Assembly: GCA_021030915.1 (NCBI GenBank)
Contig: JAGEMR010000018.1
Coordinates: 370,092-434,091 of the forward strand
Reading direction: 5' to 3'
From: Astrothelium macrocarpum
Lineage: Eukaryota; Ascomycota; Dothideomycetes; Trypetheliales; Trypetheliaceae
DNA: 64,000 nucleotides
The notes under the pieces are model-generated. The model saw only the letters and a program-made list of their open reading frames with translations, had not been told where the DNA came from and searched no databases. Position 1 is the first letter of the stretch, and every line of letters starts with the position of its first letter. Both the position numbers and the translations under genes were made by a program. Below, piece after piece: positions 10,586 through 20,301 of this stretch.

Positions 10586-11959
10586 ATGCCTGCACATGCT
10601 ATGTCCCTGGCATCTCGCGTATGTGGAACTTTAGCATTCTAAAATTTACTTTGAGCGTTCTTCTCATTTTCTATACAGAATGCATTATGCAATCACCGAC
10701 AACGTAAATTATCATCTTTTCTCCCATCTCAACATACAGTCTTTCAGAATGCATCTGCCTCGATAGTTCAACGATATCATCGGTCTGCTAGCAAATTCAT
10801 TTATTCCCGGCCTTGGACACTTTCCAGCATCCATCTGAAGTGTCGGAATGATGCCCGCTTCAAGCCTCGACAACTCTATACAACTCCCACTGGCCAGCAA
10901 CACAACCAAGCAGGAGCATCTTTAGTCAAGGATCATACAAAACATCAAGTTCCGCAATACTTATCTCCAAAGACTGGTCTTTTGTCTCATCTTCCCGCTT
11001 CCATAGTCCCCTTTGCCGAGCTCATCCGCCTGGACAAGCCAGTAGGAACATACTACTTGTTCTTCCCTTGCCTCTTCAGCACCCTCCTCGCCGCACCTCT
11101 CACCGACCCCATCACACCTCCTCTCGCCATCGTCAGCACGACATCTCTTTTCCTGCTTGGCGCGCTCATCATGCGCGGTGCGGGCTGCACTATCAACGAT
11201 CTCTGGGACCGTAATCTCGATCCCCACGTCGCCCGTACGCGTCTCCGGCCCATTGCGCGAGGCGCCATATCTCCTCGCTCCGCCATCATCTTCACTGGCT
11301 TTCAACTCCTCGCTGGACTCGGGGTGTTGCTCTCATTCCCTCCACAGTGTTTCTTCTACGGCGCGCCGTCCCTGCTACTTGTTGCTACTTACCCGCTTGC
11401 AAAACGGATCACGCATTATCCGCAATTTGTGCTCGGTTTGACCTTTTCGTGGGGCGCGTTCATGGGCTTTCCGGCACTGGGGCTCGATATCTTGTCAGAT
11501 CATGCTCTAATGCTGGCAACTGGTGCTTTGTATACGAGTAATGTGGCTTGGACGGTTCTATATGATATGATATATGCGCATATGGACATTCGAGATGATG
11601 CTGCGGCAGGCATCAAATCCATTGCGTTAAGGCATGAGACTAATACGAAAGCGGTGCTGAGCGGGTTGGCGGTGGTTCAGGTTGGGCTGCTGGGCCTCGC
11701 AGGCTGGGTAACGGGAGCAGGACCGGTATATTTTGTGGGCACCTGTGGAGGTGCCATGGCTTCATTAGGGTGGATGATTTGGAAGGTCAGGCTCAAGAGT
11801 GTGAGAAGCTGTTGGTGGTGGTTCAGATATGGTTGCTGGTTTACTGGGGGCGCGATCGCCATGGGACTACTTGGAGAATACGGTGCAAGATTCATCCATT
11901 TGGAAAAAAATGATGCAGAAAGAGATTCCCATAACTTGGGACCAAAGTCATCGAAATGA
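10586..11959 (+). CDS. COQ2: 4-hydroxybenzoate polyprenyltransferase, mitochondrial (COQ2-like UbiA family)
   Basis: Membrane prenyltransferase that attaches the polyprenyl tail to 4-hydroxybenzoate in ubiquinone synthesis, on the mitochondrial inner membrane. The main frame has no ATG before the conserved core, so a first exon was sought. Exon 1 is 10586-10618 (11 codons; a second in-frame ATG lies at 10601), followed by a 60-nt intron (GTATGT...ACAG), then exon 2 at 10679-11959. The result is 437 aa. The N-terminal ~120 residues are rich in Arg, Ser, His and Gln and poor in acidic residues, as in a mitochondrial presequence. The core has both Asp-rich sites, NDLWDRNLDPH (about residue 184) and DIRDDAAAG (about 314), within seven to nine hydrophobic segments. 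A secondary-metabolite UbiA enzyme is an alternative but less likely given the presequence and conservation. Confidence 0.87.
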
Positions 11960-12102
11960 TTGAATTTATTTTGGATGCTCAATCTGTATCTTTGATTGAC
12001 TTTCTCGCATAAGCCCCGTCAGCAGCAGACGGCTGGATGACCTGTAGAAGCGACGCACCTCACGGATTAAGTGACCGTCGAAGTAGCCATGCGGATATCT
12101 TC

Positions 12103-12182
12103 AAAAAAGAAAAGAAAAGAAAAGAAAAGAAAAGAAAAGAAAAGAAAAAAAAAAAGAAGAAAAGAAAACGAAAAAAAAAAGA
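12103..12182. repeat. (AAAAG)n microsatellite and purine tract
   Basis: About eight AAAAG units followed by interrupted A/G runs. It produces spurious Lys-rich frames on the plus strand and Phe/Leu-rich frames on the minus strand, which are not genes. Confidence 0.9.
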
Positions 12183-12217
12183 GTGGACCTGCTGGATTCA
12201 TAATTCGATTGACGTTT

Positions 12218-12259
12218 ATGCAATTTCCGATGCAACTGCCAATGCAATCTCCAATGCAG
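12218..12259. repeat. Imperfect 12-bp tandem repeat, about 3.5 units
   Basis: Three adjacent 12-mers beginning ATGCAA (12218, 12230, 12242) and a partial fourth at 12254 differ at a few positions. It lies just downstream of the microsatellite, in a region with no supported gene. Confidence 0.7.
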
Positions 12260-13146
12260 ATGTTGCGAAAATTCATAGCATGAGACCCATTCAAGGTTCA
12301 GTGTGTTGAATGACACAATTATCGAAAAGATTGGTTCTATTCGGCTTCACCCCGTCATTATCGCTCGGCTCTCCACACATTAGCCACAACCGTGCATAAC
12401 TACTGAAAGGTTATTTAGCAGGGAAAGCGATCCGATAAATTGAGGCCTGGCTCGCCTGCCGTAGATCCCAACTTATTGGACAACACGTACCACTAGTATA
12501 AGGGGCATAAAAAGAAATGAAATCGGCAGCCGCAAGAAATTTAATTCGCAGAATACGCGTTCAGAGATCCCCGATACAATTTTCGAATCAGTTCAAAAAA
12601 CAGTGAGCCATTCAATGCAAATGCCTGAAATATCCTTGTCGTTTGTTATTGTTGACGGGCATTCTACGGCATATTTAGTCAATTGTATCTCTCGTCGTCC
12701 GCAGCATTTCTGATTGCCCCTAGTGGCCCGCCAAATTGAGGTAGATGGTTGGGATGATAGCCGGGCCATGGAGTGACGGAATCGAGAATAGTGCTGGGTT
12801 GAGTTTCGTGGAGTCGCCCGTCTCAGGTTGAGAAAGAATTGTGGGAGCGAGATCAAGGCCAAGCTGAAAGCTACCAACGCCTTAGAAGCCACATTATATT
12901 TTTGTTCGAAGTAGAGCAAACTGTCATTCGTCGGGTCTGCTGATGAGAAAAGGGACACCCATTGTTCGGCGCCTGTGAGTCGAGGCCCACGGCTTCTCTG
13001 GTTTCTTTTTCTCCACAGTGAAAAGGCACTCCAGATTCAACCTCGCTCATTGACGATCTTGGCAATTACACCTAATTGAGGCTAAAGACCGTGCAGCATG
13101 AACGAAAGATGGCTGCGAAAGATCCCCTTGCTGCGTATTTTCCTTT

Positions 13147-13245
13147 GAAGGTCGAGAATGGCCTGGGCTGTGCCTTTGCACGGTCGATCGCCTAGACAAA
13201 CCCAGTCTGGACGACCATGCAAAGGAAAATGTTGGCTCGACCTTC
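13147..13245. repeat. Nested inverted repeat upstream of the 607-aa gene
   Basis: Outer arms GAAGGTCGAG (13147-13156) and CTCGACCTTC (13236-13245) are perfect 10-bp inverted copies. Inner arms at 13173-13186 and 13212-13225 pair at 13 of 14 positions. The structure could form a cruciform or hairpin, or serve as a dyad binding site. It lies about 185 bp before the start codon at 13430. Confidence 0.7.
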
Positions 13246-13349
13246 TAATGGCAACGGCAGCTCTTGAAACTGCCATCTTTAGAGTCAAGTCCTTTTTATG
13301 AAGCTCCTTTTAATCTGTACATCTGCTTGTTGCCTGTCCTGACATTCAA

Positions 13350-13357
13350 TATAAAAG
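13350..13357 (+). promoter_or_regulatory. TATA-box-like element of the 607-aa gene
   Basis: TATAAAAG lies 80 bp before the ATG at 13430, the expected spacing for a fungal TATA promoter with a short leader. It is the best TATA match near any gene in the window, hinting at a regulated rather than constitutive gene. Confidence 0.55.
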
Positions 13358-13429
13358 TCTGTCTCTCCTCCAACCTGTTTCTTACAGCACAGTTCTCTCA
13401 ACATCACATACACTCTACAATCGTCCACC

Positions 13430-15253
13430 ATGCCGGCGACGTCATCTAATCTCTCTTCTTCACGCTATGGCTATGACTTTGTTGTTGCCACAACTCAGGC
13501 CAGCATCAATCGCACGATGCTCAAGTTCCTCGAAACGCGTCAGGAGCCTCTGATAAACGTCTGTTTTATCGCCGATTCGCAGGGCAAGCCTCAACGTATT
13601 GCCCATGATGATCTCATGACTCTCGCCCGAGGTTCAGATCCTTTTCAGATCCCCGATGGAACCAACGTGGAAAGAAATGAAGACTTACAAAATCTATTCA
13701 ATGCCAGATTCATGATGGGATTTCGCGCAGCCCTTGGTAGTCCTCCGATGGACGATCGCTCCAAAATCCCCAATATAGTGACTCTGGGCACCGATACCGC
13801 AGCTGTCGGATTCAACATGCTTTTTTCTGAATTCACCGTTGTTCACCTTGACCCTGGCAGCGGCTATCAATCATCTAAAAGATGGATGAGCGCTAGCCAA
13901 CCCGAGAATGACCCTTGGATATTTTCTTCCAAAGTGGACCTTCGCCTATCTGCCGTAGATAAGACCGCATACAGCACCTTGCCTCCAGACGTTCAAGCGC
14001 AAATTAAAAATATGAGCGGGTCCGCATTTGGTGTACAACAGCTGCTTTTCGACTTGACAAACGCAAAGCTATCGAGAATTCCCAACATAACCGGCGTCAC
14101 ACCGGGAACTTTGTTATATACGGTACTACAACAGTACTTCGTAGGAGCCTACTTTGATCAACTGCAGAAACAGGGCCAGCCCTTACTGGGATGTGCGATA
14201 GTCAAGCAGAATGCTCCCTCTTCCACATTGACTCTTACCGATATGAATATGGAAGTATCACCATTGGTGGACAGAAATGGTCAGCGCACTCGGAACCCGG
14301 AACCCGAAGAAGAGAATCTTGTTACATTAAATTATCTCTGCGCTGCCGATGGCAACTCACTACCACCTGCCGTGCCATTCTCGTGGAATTGGATCGAGCA
14401 GGCTGAAGCTGGTAGCTATGATGGCGTCTTCTCTATTAATCGCAATAGCTTCGTGAACACCATCCGATCGCAGCTTAACAAATACGTTCCGGCCGTGTGT
14501 TTTCTACCAGCCGTAAAAGTCTGGGAGCACCTTGGGAAAACCTTTTTCAAGTATCAACTTACCAGCAACCAGGCTCCGACTGTCACCACCCCTGCCGTAG
14601 GTCCCACTGTGCTGCAGTACAGTCACCACGGCAAAAGCCACGATGAGGACGGTGCTTGGGGCATGTTTGGGGCCATGACGCTTGGGAGCTCATTCGACTT
14701 GTCCGTCAAATTTGAACGAAACACTATCGTTGTCACCCAGAATCTTGTCATTTACTTGGACCTCAGAACTGCTGCTACTTCGGCAAGTGGGAACATCTTC
14801 GACAAAACGATTACCGACACCTTCACCATAGGCATTGAACCGCAGGGAGGACGGATCAACTCGGTGCACAAAAACAACACTGACGACAAAAGCAGCGCAA
14901 TCAAAACAGATGCATTCCAGAACGCCTTCACTGGTTTTAATGATCTTGCGGGGGATGTCCGAGAAAAAACCAGTTCCTTTGCTAGCCAACAGATCCGTAC
15001 TCTTCCCGTCGACATGGTCAATCAATACATATTCCCGGGCGGCGAGACATTTGTCTTCAAGGAGGTATCTTTCTCTGATAACCAGGATCTCATAGCACAC
15101 ATATCCTACGTCGATCCACCTCAGAACCCGGATTTGTCTGCAGCTCCAGCAGCTGCAGCAGCTGTGAGCCCGCCTGCCACTGTGTCTGCTCCACTTACCG
15201 TGCCTGCTTTGACAAAACATTTCACTGCATTGCAGCAAGCAATTGAGGCATGA
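13430..15253 (+). CDS. Uncharacterised 607-aa protein, possible P47/TULIP-like fold
   Basis: Single-exon protein with no signal peptide or membrane segment, so probably cytosolic. It starts at an ATG in good context (CACCATGCC), about 75 nt after a TATA box. I do not recognise a catalytic motif. The N-terminal YGYDFVVATTQASINRTML, a central beta-rich region with many Thr/Ser/Val strands, and the segment FPGGETFVFKEVSFSDNQDL near residue 540 recall P47-type TULIP proteins (lipid-binding-like fold), remembered from bacterial and fungal hypothetical proteins. This resemblance is weak and unverified. The C-terminal ~40 residues are Ala/Pro-rich. Codon use and GC look like neighbouring genes. It may or may not belong to the polyketide cluster 3 kb downstream. 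Confidence 0.75.
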   Translation: MPATSSNLSSSRYGYDFVVATTQASINRTMLKFLETRQEPLINVCFIADSQGKPQRIAHDDLMTLARGSDPFQIPDGTNVERNEDLQNLFNARFMMGFRAALGSPPMDDRSKIPNIVTLGTDTAAVGFNMLFSEFTVVHLDPGSGYQSSKRWMSASQPENDPWIFSSKVDLRLSAVDKTAYSTLPPDVQAQIKNMSGSAFGVQQLLFDLTNAKLSRIPNITGVTPGTLLYTVLQQYFVGAYFDQLQKQGQPLLGCAIVKQNAPSSTLTLTDMNMEVSPLVDRNGQRTRNPEPEEENLVTLNYLCAADGNSLPPAVPFSWNWIEQAEAGSYDGVFSINRNSFVNTIRSQLNKYVPAVCFLPAVKVWEHLGKTFFKYQLTSNQAPTVTTPAVGPTVLQYSHHGKSHDEDGAWGMFGAMTLGSSFDLSVKFERNTIVVTQNLVIYLDLRTAATSASGNIFDKTITDTFTIGIEPQGGRINSVHKNNTDDKSSAIKTDAFQNAFTGFNDLAGDVREKTSSFASQQIRTLPVDMVNQYIFPGGETFVFKEVSFSDNQDLIAHISYVDPPQNPDLSAAPAAAAAVSPPATVSAPLTVPALTKHFTALQQAIEA

Positions 15254-15951
15254 TTCGGCATCTCGCAAGCTTCTGAATAATGCCAAACCTGTCTGAGCGA
15301 AGCGGAGAAATTTGGATAGCCATAATAGATTATAACCATATAATACCCACGGATCGCTTTGATTTGATTTTTAAAGTAGTGTATTTTTGATGTGATTGTA
15401 TTTCGGCGCTAAACACAATGTACGAAAGCTAATTTAATGCATGCTAAATTCAGACAGACAGACGCTGTTGCTCCCGCCCTTAATTCCGCGGTCCTGGCGG
15501 GCGAGCACCTTTCCACAGTGACGACGTGATCGTAAATCACAGCCAATTAATAGTGCAGCGAGATCACTATCATTTTGTAATCACAAGATGATAAATGAAA
15601 TCTCAACGTCCCAACGGATTCAACAGGGGCTGCAGGTATTTAAGCCTCATACAATGGCTTCTCGGTCGATTCCATCCAATTTCGTTATCGACACCCGGGC
15701 TTGTCGTGATCATGAAAATCAAGACTCTGTTTCTTAAATCGCAGACTTCCAGGAATCTGTTTGTAGGAAAATACTGGAACGAATATTAGGGGCCTGGGCC
15801 TGTTTATTCCTTTCACGATTCAAGATAATGTTCGCCTGGGACACTCCTAGTTCTTTCCATAAGGTTTCTTTCGAATCCTCTTGCGGCTTCTACGTCGAGA
15901 CTCGGGATAAGTTTTTCCATTAGATCTACTCTCAGACATTATTCGGGCAGT
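15254..15951. other. Convergent intergenic region, nothing recognised
   Basis: 3' flanks of the 607-aa (plus) and 698-aa (minus) genes. No supported coding sequence, RNA gene or repeat beyond a short CAGA run near 15452. Confidence 0.45.
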
Positions 15952-18048
15952 TCAAGAGACAAGGATCATCCTGCATTTCTGATGACTAGCTTGATCAACA
16001 GCACAAGGCAGACAGCAATCGCGCATGAACAAAGTTCTCACGCCTTCCTCTAAACAAAAGAATTGAGCGGTTGGATTTGAGCTTGCCATTACTAAGCCGA
16101 TCAATTCTCTCTTCAGTGGAACCGGAGACGCAATGCCAGTTAGAAGGAACCTTTCAAGATTCTCGGTTAAAGGAGTCGTCGACGGATGGCGGCATGGTCT
16201 GGCTCGTCGCACATAGAGACTAGCTCTTATTGGTGAATGAATAGAAAGCGGGACATTTAAACCACTATAGCGTGCGGTGATTTTGAGCTGTAGGCCAAAG
16301 AAAGACTCCCGAATTGTAGTAAGCAGAGATGAATGTTCACCGAAGTTCGAAGGGCTGATCGAATTGAATTGTTTGACGACTGATTGCATTGCCTTAGGAC
16401 GAGGGGCAATATCATCGCTGTAAAGGTCCGAGTGATAGCGGCCTTGATATATGATCTTACCTTCCTGTAACTCAAATTGTTTCGGCTCGCAGGAAGGAAC
16501 TTGAAGCTTTTCTAGAACCGTCGAATAGATTGCACATCCATAGGAGGTAATAAGTGTGAGTTCCCCGCCCATGACGCTTTCACATATCTGTTCAAGTCTA
16601 ATATCAGGGCCTGGTATTTGAAATGCGTCCCTTACGATATGCTTTGCAAGACGAGCGTTGCGGAAGACATTCCGATCGATGTATGTGCCAGGTTTGGCAC
16701 GGATAAAGAAGCAAAGGACTCCAGCGCTCAGCGCCCAGCCAATCATTGACCACACGTAATCCAATTTGCAAGCCTGGTCGACATACATTTTGGAGTTGGT
16801 ATTTTCTGTCCACCCTTTTCCGAGTTCGCATGTTTTGCATGTACATAAATAATTAAGCTTTTCATGTGAGAAGTTGATTGCATTTAGAAAGTTTTCCAGT
16901 GCCATTCTAATAGGCAACTCAGACGCAGTTGGTGTTTCAAGAAGGATTTCTTTGCACGTATCATCAACAATAGATCGTGGGTACGGCCCGAGTAGCGATA
17001 TCAAGCTGATGTACGAAAGATTAAGGTCGTCCGCGGATTCGTCCTCGAAACAAAATTCGTGGTATAGTATTGCAACCAAGAGGTTGCAGAATGCCGCAAT
17101 CATATTGTGAGTACAAGGCTGACCGATCTCCGAGAAAATTAAATATAACCTATTCGCAAGCCATCCTTGCCAAGCGAAACTATAGTGGGGACTAAAGATG
17201 GCTAACGGCTTGCGGCCTCTGTCAAGAAGCTGTCTGAATTGACCAACATCGCTTATGATGTTTTCCATGCTTATCATCGGCGGCCCTGGTGTGTCTCTAC
17301 GCAGCTCGATCAGTATGGATCGGCGGGTACCTTCATAAATGACAACGTCTTCGACTGAGACCATAACATCCGAAGGAAACATAAATAGAGCCATGCCAAT
17401 AATATGCGCCAGGGATGATGATCCTGTGATTCGTACAATCTTCTCTTCCTCAAGCAGCGCGAGACTGATTGGCCATAGTAGATCAACAGATGCCTCTACA
17501 GACAATTCATCCAGAAGATCCGTTGGTGTCTCAAGGCCCAGGCTTTCGTAGGCACGATGAATTTTCATGACTTGCTCTGCAAGGAAATTTCCGAATCCTA
17601 ACGGAACCAATTTGTCTGCCAAAAGGGTTGAGGCATCGGTAAGTTGCGAAACACTCGCTAACCTTAGTTCCGTTGGGAGAATCTTCAAGCTTAATTCGTG
17701 TAGGACCTCGCCACAGTGATCCGCTGGATGGAGATTTCCGAGAGTCGCTGACAAGAGAGCAATTGCCTGACCACCCGCGCTGTTCGCAAGTAGCGATGCC
17801 GAATCGCCTTGTCTCCAGCCGATCGCGACTCCAAGACGACCAATAGGAGTTGAGCCAAAACGCTGTAGTAAATCTGGAACCCTGGTTGCATATGGCCCAG
17901 AAACATGGAAGGTTGCTCCAAGCTTCTCAAGCTGATGCATCGCCATTGGTGCTACATTGTCGGCTGTAAGAGTTGAAAGAATCGTACGGAATGTCCCCAG
18001 CCCTTGAACTCCAAGTATGCTGATATCAGATTGCAGTTGGACTGCCAT
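15952..18048 (-). CDS. Uncharacterised fungal protein, 698 aa
   Basis: One uninterrupted frame from ATG 18048 to TGA 15952-15954. I do not recognise a named domain. The N-terminus (VQGLGTFRTILSTLTADNV) and the C-terminus (rich in Cys, ending MILVS) look like a family of fungal hypothetical proteins seen with variable copy number, but no function is attached to it. Visible points are a CTCKTCELG cysteine cluster near residue 401, one moderately hydrophobic stretch just after it (WSMIGWALSAGVLCFFI) that could be a membrane segment, and mostly helical hydrophobic sequence in the first half. There is no signal peptide. It lies between the 607-aa gene and the trans-ER gene, so it could be a cluster accessory or an unrelated neighbour. 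Confidence 0.75.
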   Translation of the reverse strand: MAVQLQSDISILGVQGLGTFRTILSTLTADNVAPMAMHQLEKLGATFHVSGPYATRVPDLLQRFGSTPIGRLGVAIGWRQGDSASLLANSAGGQAIALLSATLGNLHPADHCGEVLHELSLKILPTELRLASVSQLTDASTLLADKLVPLGFGNFLAEQVMKIHRAYESLGLETPTDLLDELSVEASVDLLWPISLALLEEEKIVRITGSSSLAHIIGMALFMFPSDVMVSVEDVVIYEGTRRSILIELRRDTPGPPMISMENIISDVGQFRQLLDRGRKPLAIFSPHYSFAWQGWLANRLYLIFSEIGQPCTHNMIAAFCNLLVAILYHEFCFEDESADDLNLSYISLISLLGPYPRSIVDDTCKEILLETPTASELPIRMALENFLNAINFSHEKLNYLCTCKTCELGKGWTENTNSKMYVDQACKLDYVWSMIGWALSAGVLCFFIRAKPGTYIDRNVFRNARLAKHIVRDAFQIPGPDIRLEQICESVMGGELTLITSYGCAIYSTVLEKLQVPSCEPKQFELQEGKIIYQGRYHSDLYSDDIAPRPKAMQSVVKQFNSISPSNFGEHSSLLTTIRESFFGLQLKITARYSGLNVPLSIHSPIRASLYVRRARPCRHPSTTPLTENLERFLLTGIASPVPLKRELIGLVMASSNPTAQFFCLEEGVRTLFMRDCCLPCAVDQASHQKCRMILVS

Positions 18049-18537
18049 ATTTAGGATGACCCAACTGCACTGTTCGGCAGAGCTATATGGTCGGTGTATA
18101 GCTCACCACAAAGTGTGCTGACCTCATCCTGTTGAAATGTAAGCTACCTCTGAGGTTCCATGATTATGAAAACTTTTTAGTACTAGCGTAATGCTTAGCT
18201 CCACATAGCCGCCTGCAGTTCCTTGCGAACCTAAGGTATTCCGTAGACTCTCACATTCACTCTTATGATCCAAATCATCAAGTTCAACACATGCGAGAAG
18301 GACGAGAGCATCCTCGTGGTTCTGCCGGCGGCGTTAAATACATAACACAATTGTTCATGACAGCATATTTACTTCTAATACTTAGCAATTCAATGCATTG
18401 TAATAAATTCAAATTTCATAAGCTTTACAATTTTATGAAATTTGGTTGCGGTAGTTGAAGACCGATATTATAATAAAATCAAGATGGATTTTTGTTTTTG
18501 AATTTCCATTGAGTTTTGTACAATCTACCTTAACCTA
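18049..18537. other. AT-rich intergenic region
   Basis: 5' flank of the 698-aa gene and 3' flank of the trans-ER gene. AT content rises between about 18340 and 18530. No gene or repeat recognised. Confidence 0.45.
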
Positions 18538-19698
18538 CTATGCACGTGTCGGCTGGCCCGTGCCGCACTCTAGATTCAGAGCTGTTATCGGATAGACCAG
18601 TTTCTTCGCCCTTACCCTCCCCGCGCGAAGATCATCAATGCCGTATGTAACGGTGCTGAGACCTCCAGTCCGAATTTCCATCGGGTGCGGCTGCAACAAA
18701 CCTTGCGACAACAGTGTCTCTGCCATGGGAAACAAACGAGAAGCAAACTCGCGGTCCTGGGGACGAGCAGGTCGCCCATACACGCCTGCCAACCTGACTG
18801 GGTTCCCAAACAGCGAGTATATCATGAGCCAGTCTGCTTGGACGTCGCGACGGCTGTATTGGATCCGGGTCACGAACGGGTCGATGGCTACGTATCTACC
18901 GCCAGATGCTCCGATCGCCTCGTAGCACATCTTCATGGTCTCTGCATCCGTGACGCAGTCGAATACATGGGCGAGTGAGTTGTTCGTATAAGTACGAATG
19001 TCGGACCCGCATGATGTGGAATGATAGTCGAAAACTTCCTCGGCTCCAAGAGATTTGACAAGGTCGTTATTGACGGGAGAGCATGTGGCAATGGGCATTA
19101 ATCCGGCGCTGTCTTTTGTTAGCGGACTTCCCCTTTCAGGACTTCTTCACAATTTCCTATACCATTTGATCATCTGAATAGCCATGGCGCCTGTTGACGT
19201 TGCACCTCCAGAGACCAGGACATGAAAAGGATTCTTGGTAGGTTCAGTAGGTAAGTCAAGCTTCAATGCCCGAAAAAGGGCGGTGCCAGCCATAGCGATC
19301 GCCAATCCCAACGTTGATGCTTCATTGTACGACATATCCTCCGGAATCATGCAGGCGAGGTCCTCAGTTGCCAAGGCGTACTGGCCGAACGCTCCGCTGA
19401 ATTTGTCTGTAGGGTTGAGCCCAAAGGTAAACGCGAAGATGCGATCACCATTCTTGAACCTCTTGACGCGTTCGCCAATCTCAATAACCTCGCCTGCGAA
19501 ATCGTTACCTCCGACAGATCCTGGCGTTGCCGAATAGTCGGCCATCTTCGCATCAGCAGGGTTCAAAGCGATTGCATTGACTTTGCACAGGATCTGGTCA
19601 TCTCTGGGAGACGGAATTTCTTCATTGTGAATAAGATGATATTTTCCAAACGTCCCAGCAACGAGCGTTTCTTGGACTGCAACACTGGTCAGCGCCAT
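18538..19698 (-). CDS. Trans-acting enoyl reductase (LovC/Bet3-type MDR protein)
   Basis: Medium-chain NADPH-dependent reductase of 368 aa (LovC is 363), predicted to reduce enoyl intermediates held on the partner polyketide synthase ACP. Exons are 19698-19163 and 19108-18538 around a 54-nt intron (GTATAG...ACAG), which closes the frame through a split Cys codon. GroES-like features are ALNPADAKMADY and GNDFAGEVIEIG near the N-terminus. The nucleotide-binding loop is SGGATSTGAMAIQM. The block PIATCSPVNNDLVKSLGAEEVFDY and the C-terminal GRVRAKKLVYPI strongly resemble LovC. There are no zinc ligands, as in other quinone-oxidoreductase-like MDR enzymes. It is divergent from the synthase gene with about 600 bp between starts, and the synthase lacks an ER, which fits a trans-ER pair. 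Confidence 0.92.
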
Positions 19699-20301
19699 TT
19701 CCCGATATCAAGGTGGTTAGCAGAAAGGGCAATAATGTATGAAACTCAAAATGATTATTACAACTTATTCTCTCAGACTTTAGAACCATTTGGAACCTAG
19801 ATGAGTATTACTGAACTCTTTACCGGGATGTGGAATAGTGTCGGCGGATTGTGAAGTCAGTCTCAGCTTCGCGGCTAGTACCAACACTAAACCTCCGATA
19901 TCTGGTTTTCTCCGTCTAGACTTTCTTGCCGATCTTATAATTATCCGACCCACCGAATTCTCGTCATCGGTATTGGTAAATAAAGTATCGGTGCGAAACC
20001 CTTTCCTTTAGCGGACTCTGTGGTATACCGTCGATGTGCCCAAAAATGAGTATGCCACCCGTCGGTTGCGTTCTATCCCAAGAGCTGAGAAGAATATTCA
20101 GAATACTTATCTCTCTAAATTTCTACACCATTGTCCTTTGCAAATTTCATTTTATACTGTCAAGCATTATGTTGTTTTTCAAGGCTATTTCGCTACATGA
20201 TTATCGAGCGTGAATGACCATACACCACCGGGGGCTCTCAACATCCTCCAAAACTAGATTCAATTCAACATTAAAGCGACGCCGAAGCTTTTTCCTACAA
20301 A
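19699..20301. promoter_or_regulatory. Divergent promoter region between trans-ER and polyketide synthase genes
   Basis: 603 bp between start codons of two genes expected to be co-regulated. Several TCGG/CCGA half-sites occur, for example around 19895, 19945-19955 and 19965-19995, which would suit a Zn2Cys6 factor such as the one encoded at 29551-30953. I found no unambiguous TCG-N5-CGA palindrome. The bidirectional role is inferred. Confidence 0.45.

Larger units (their letters stand above)
12260..13429. other. Intergenic region with a nested inverted repeat; no gene supported
   Basis: No frame has a recognisable domain or consistent coding character. The inverted repeat at 13147-13245 and a TATA-like element at 13350 are listed separately. 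The rest appears to be the 5' flank of the 607-aa gene. Confidence 0.45.

Noticed and set aside
12037..12316. Four overlapping Lys-rich or Phe-rich frames
   Set aside because: Produced by the (AAAAG)n microsatellite.
12593..12958. 121-codon minus-strand frame with one hydrophobic stretch
   Set aside because: No signal-peptide-like start, no family resemblance and no splice-linked extension.
14690..15286. 198-codon minus-strand frame
   Set aside because: Antisense to the 607-aa gene, with no recognisable domain; the sense frame is longer and has a TATA box and good start context.
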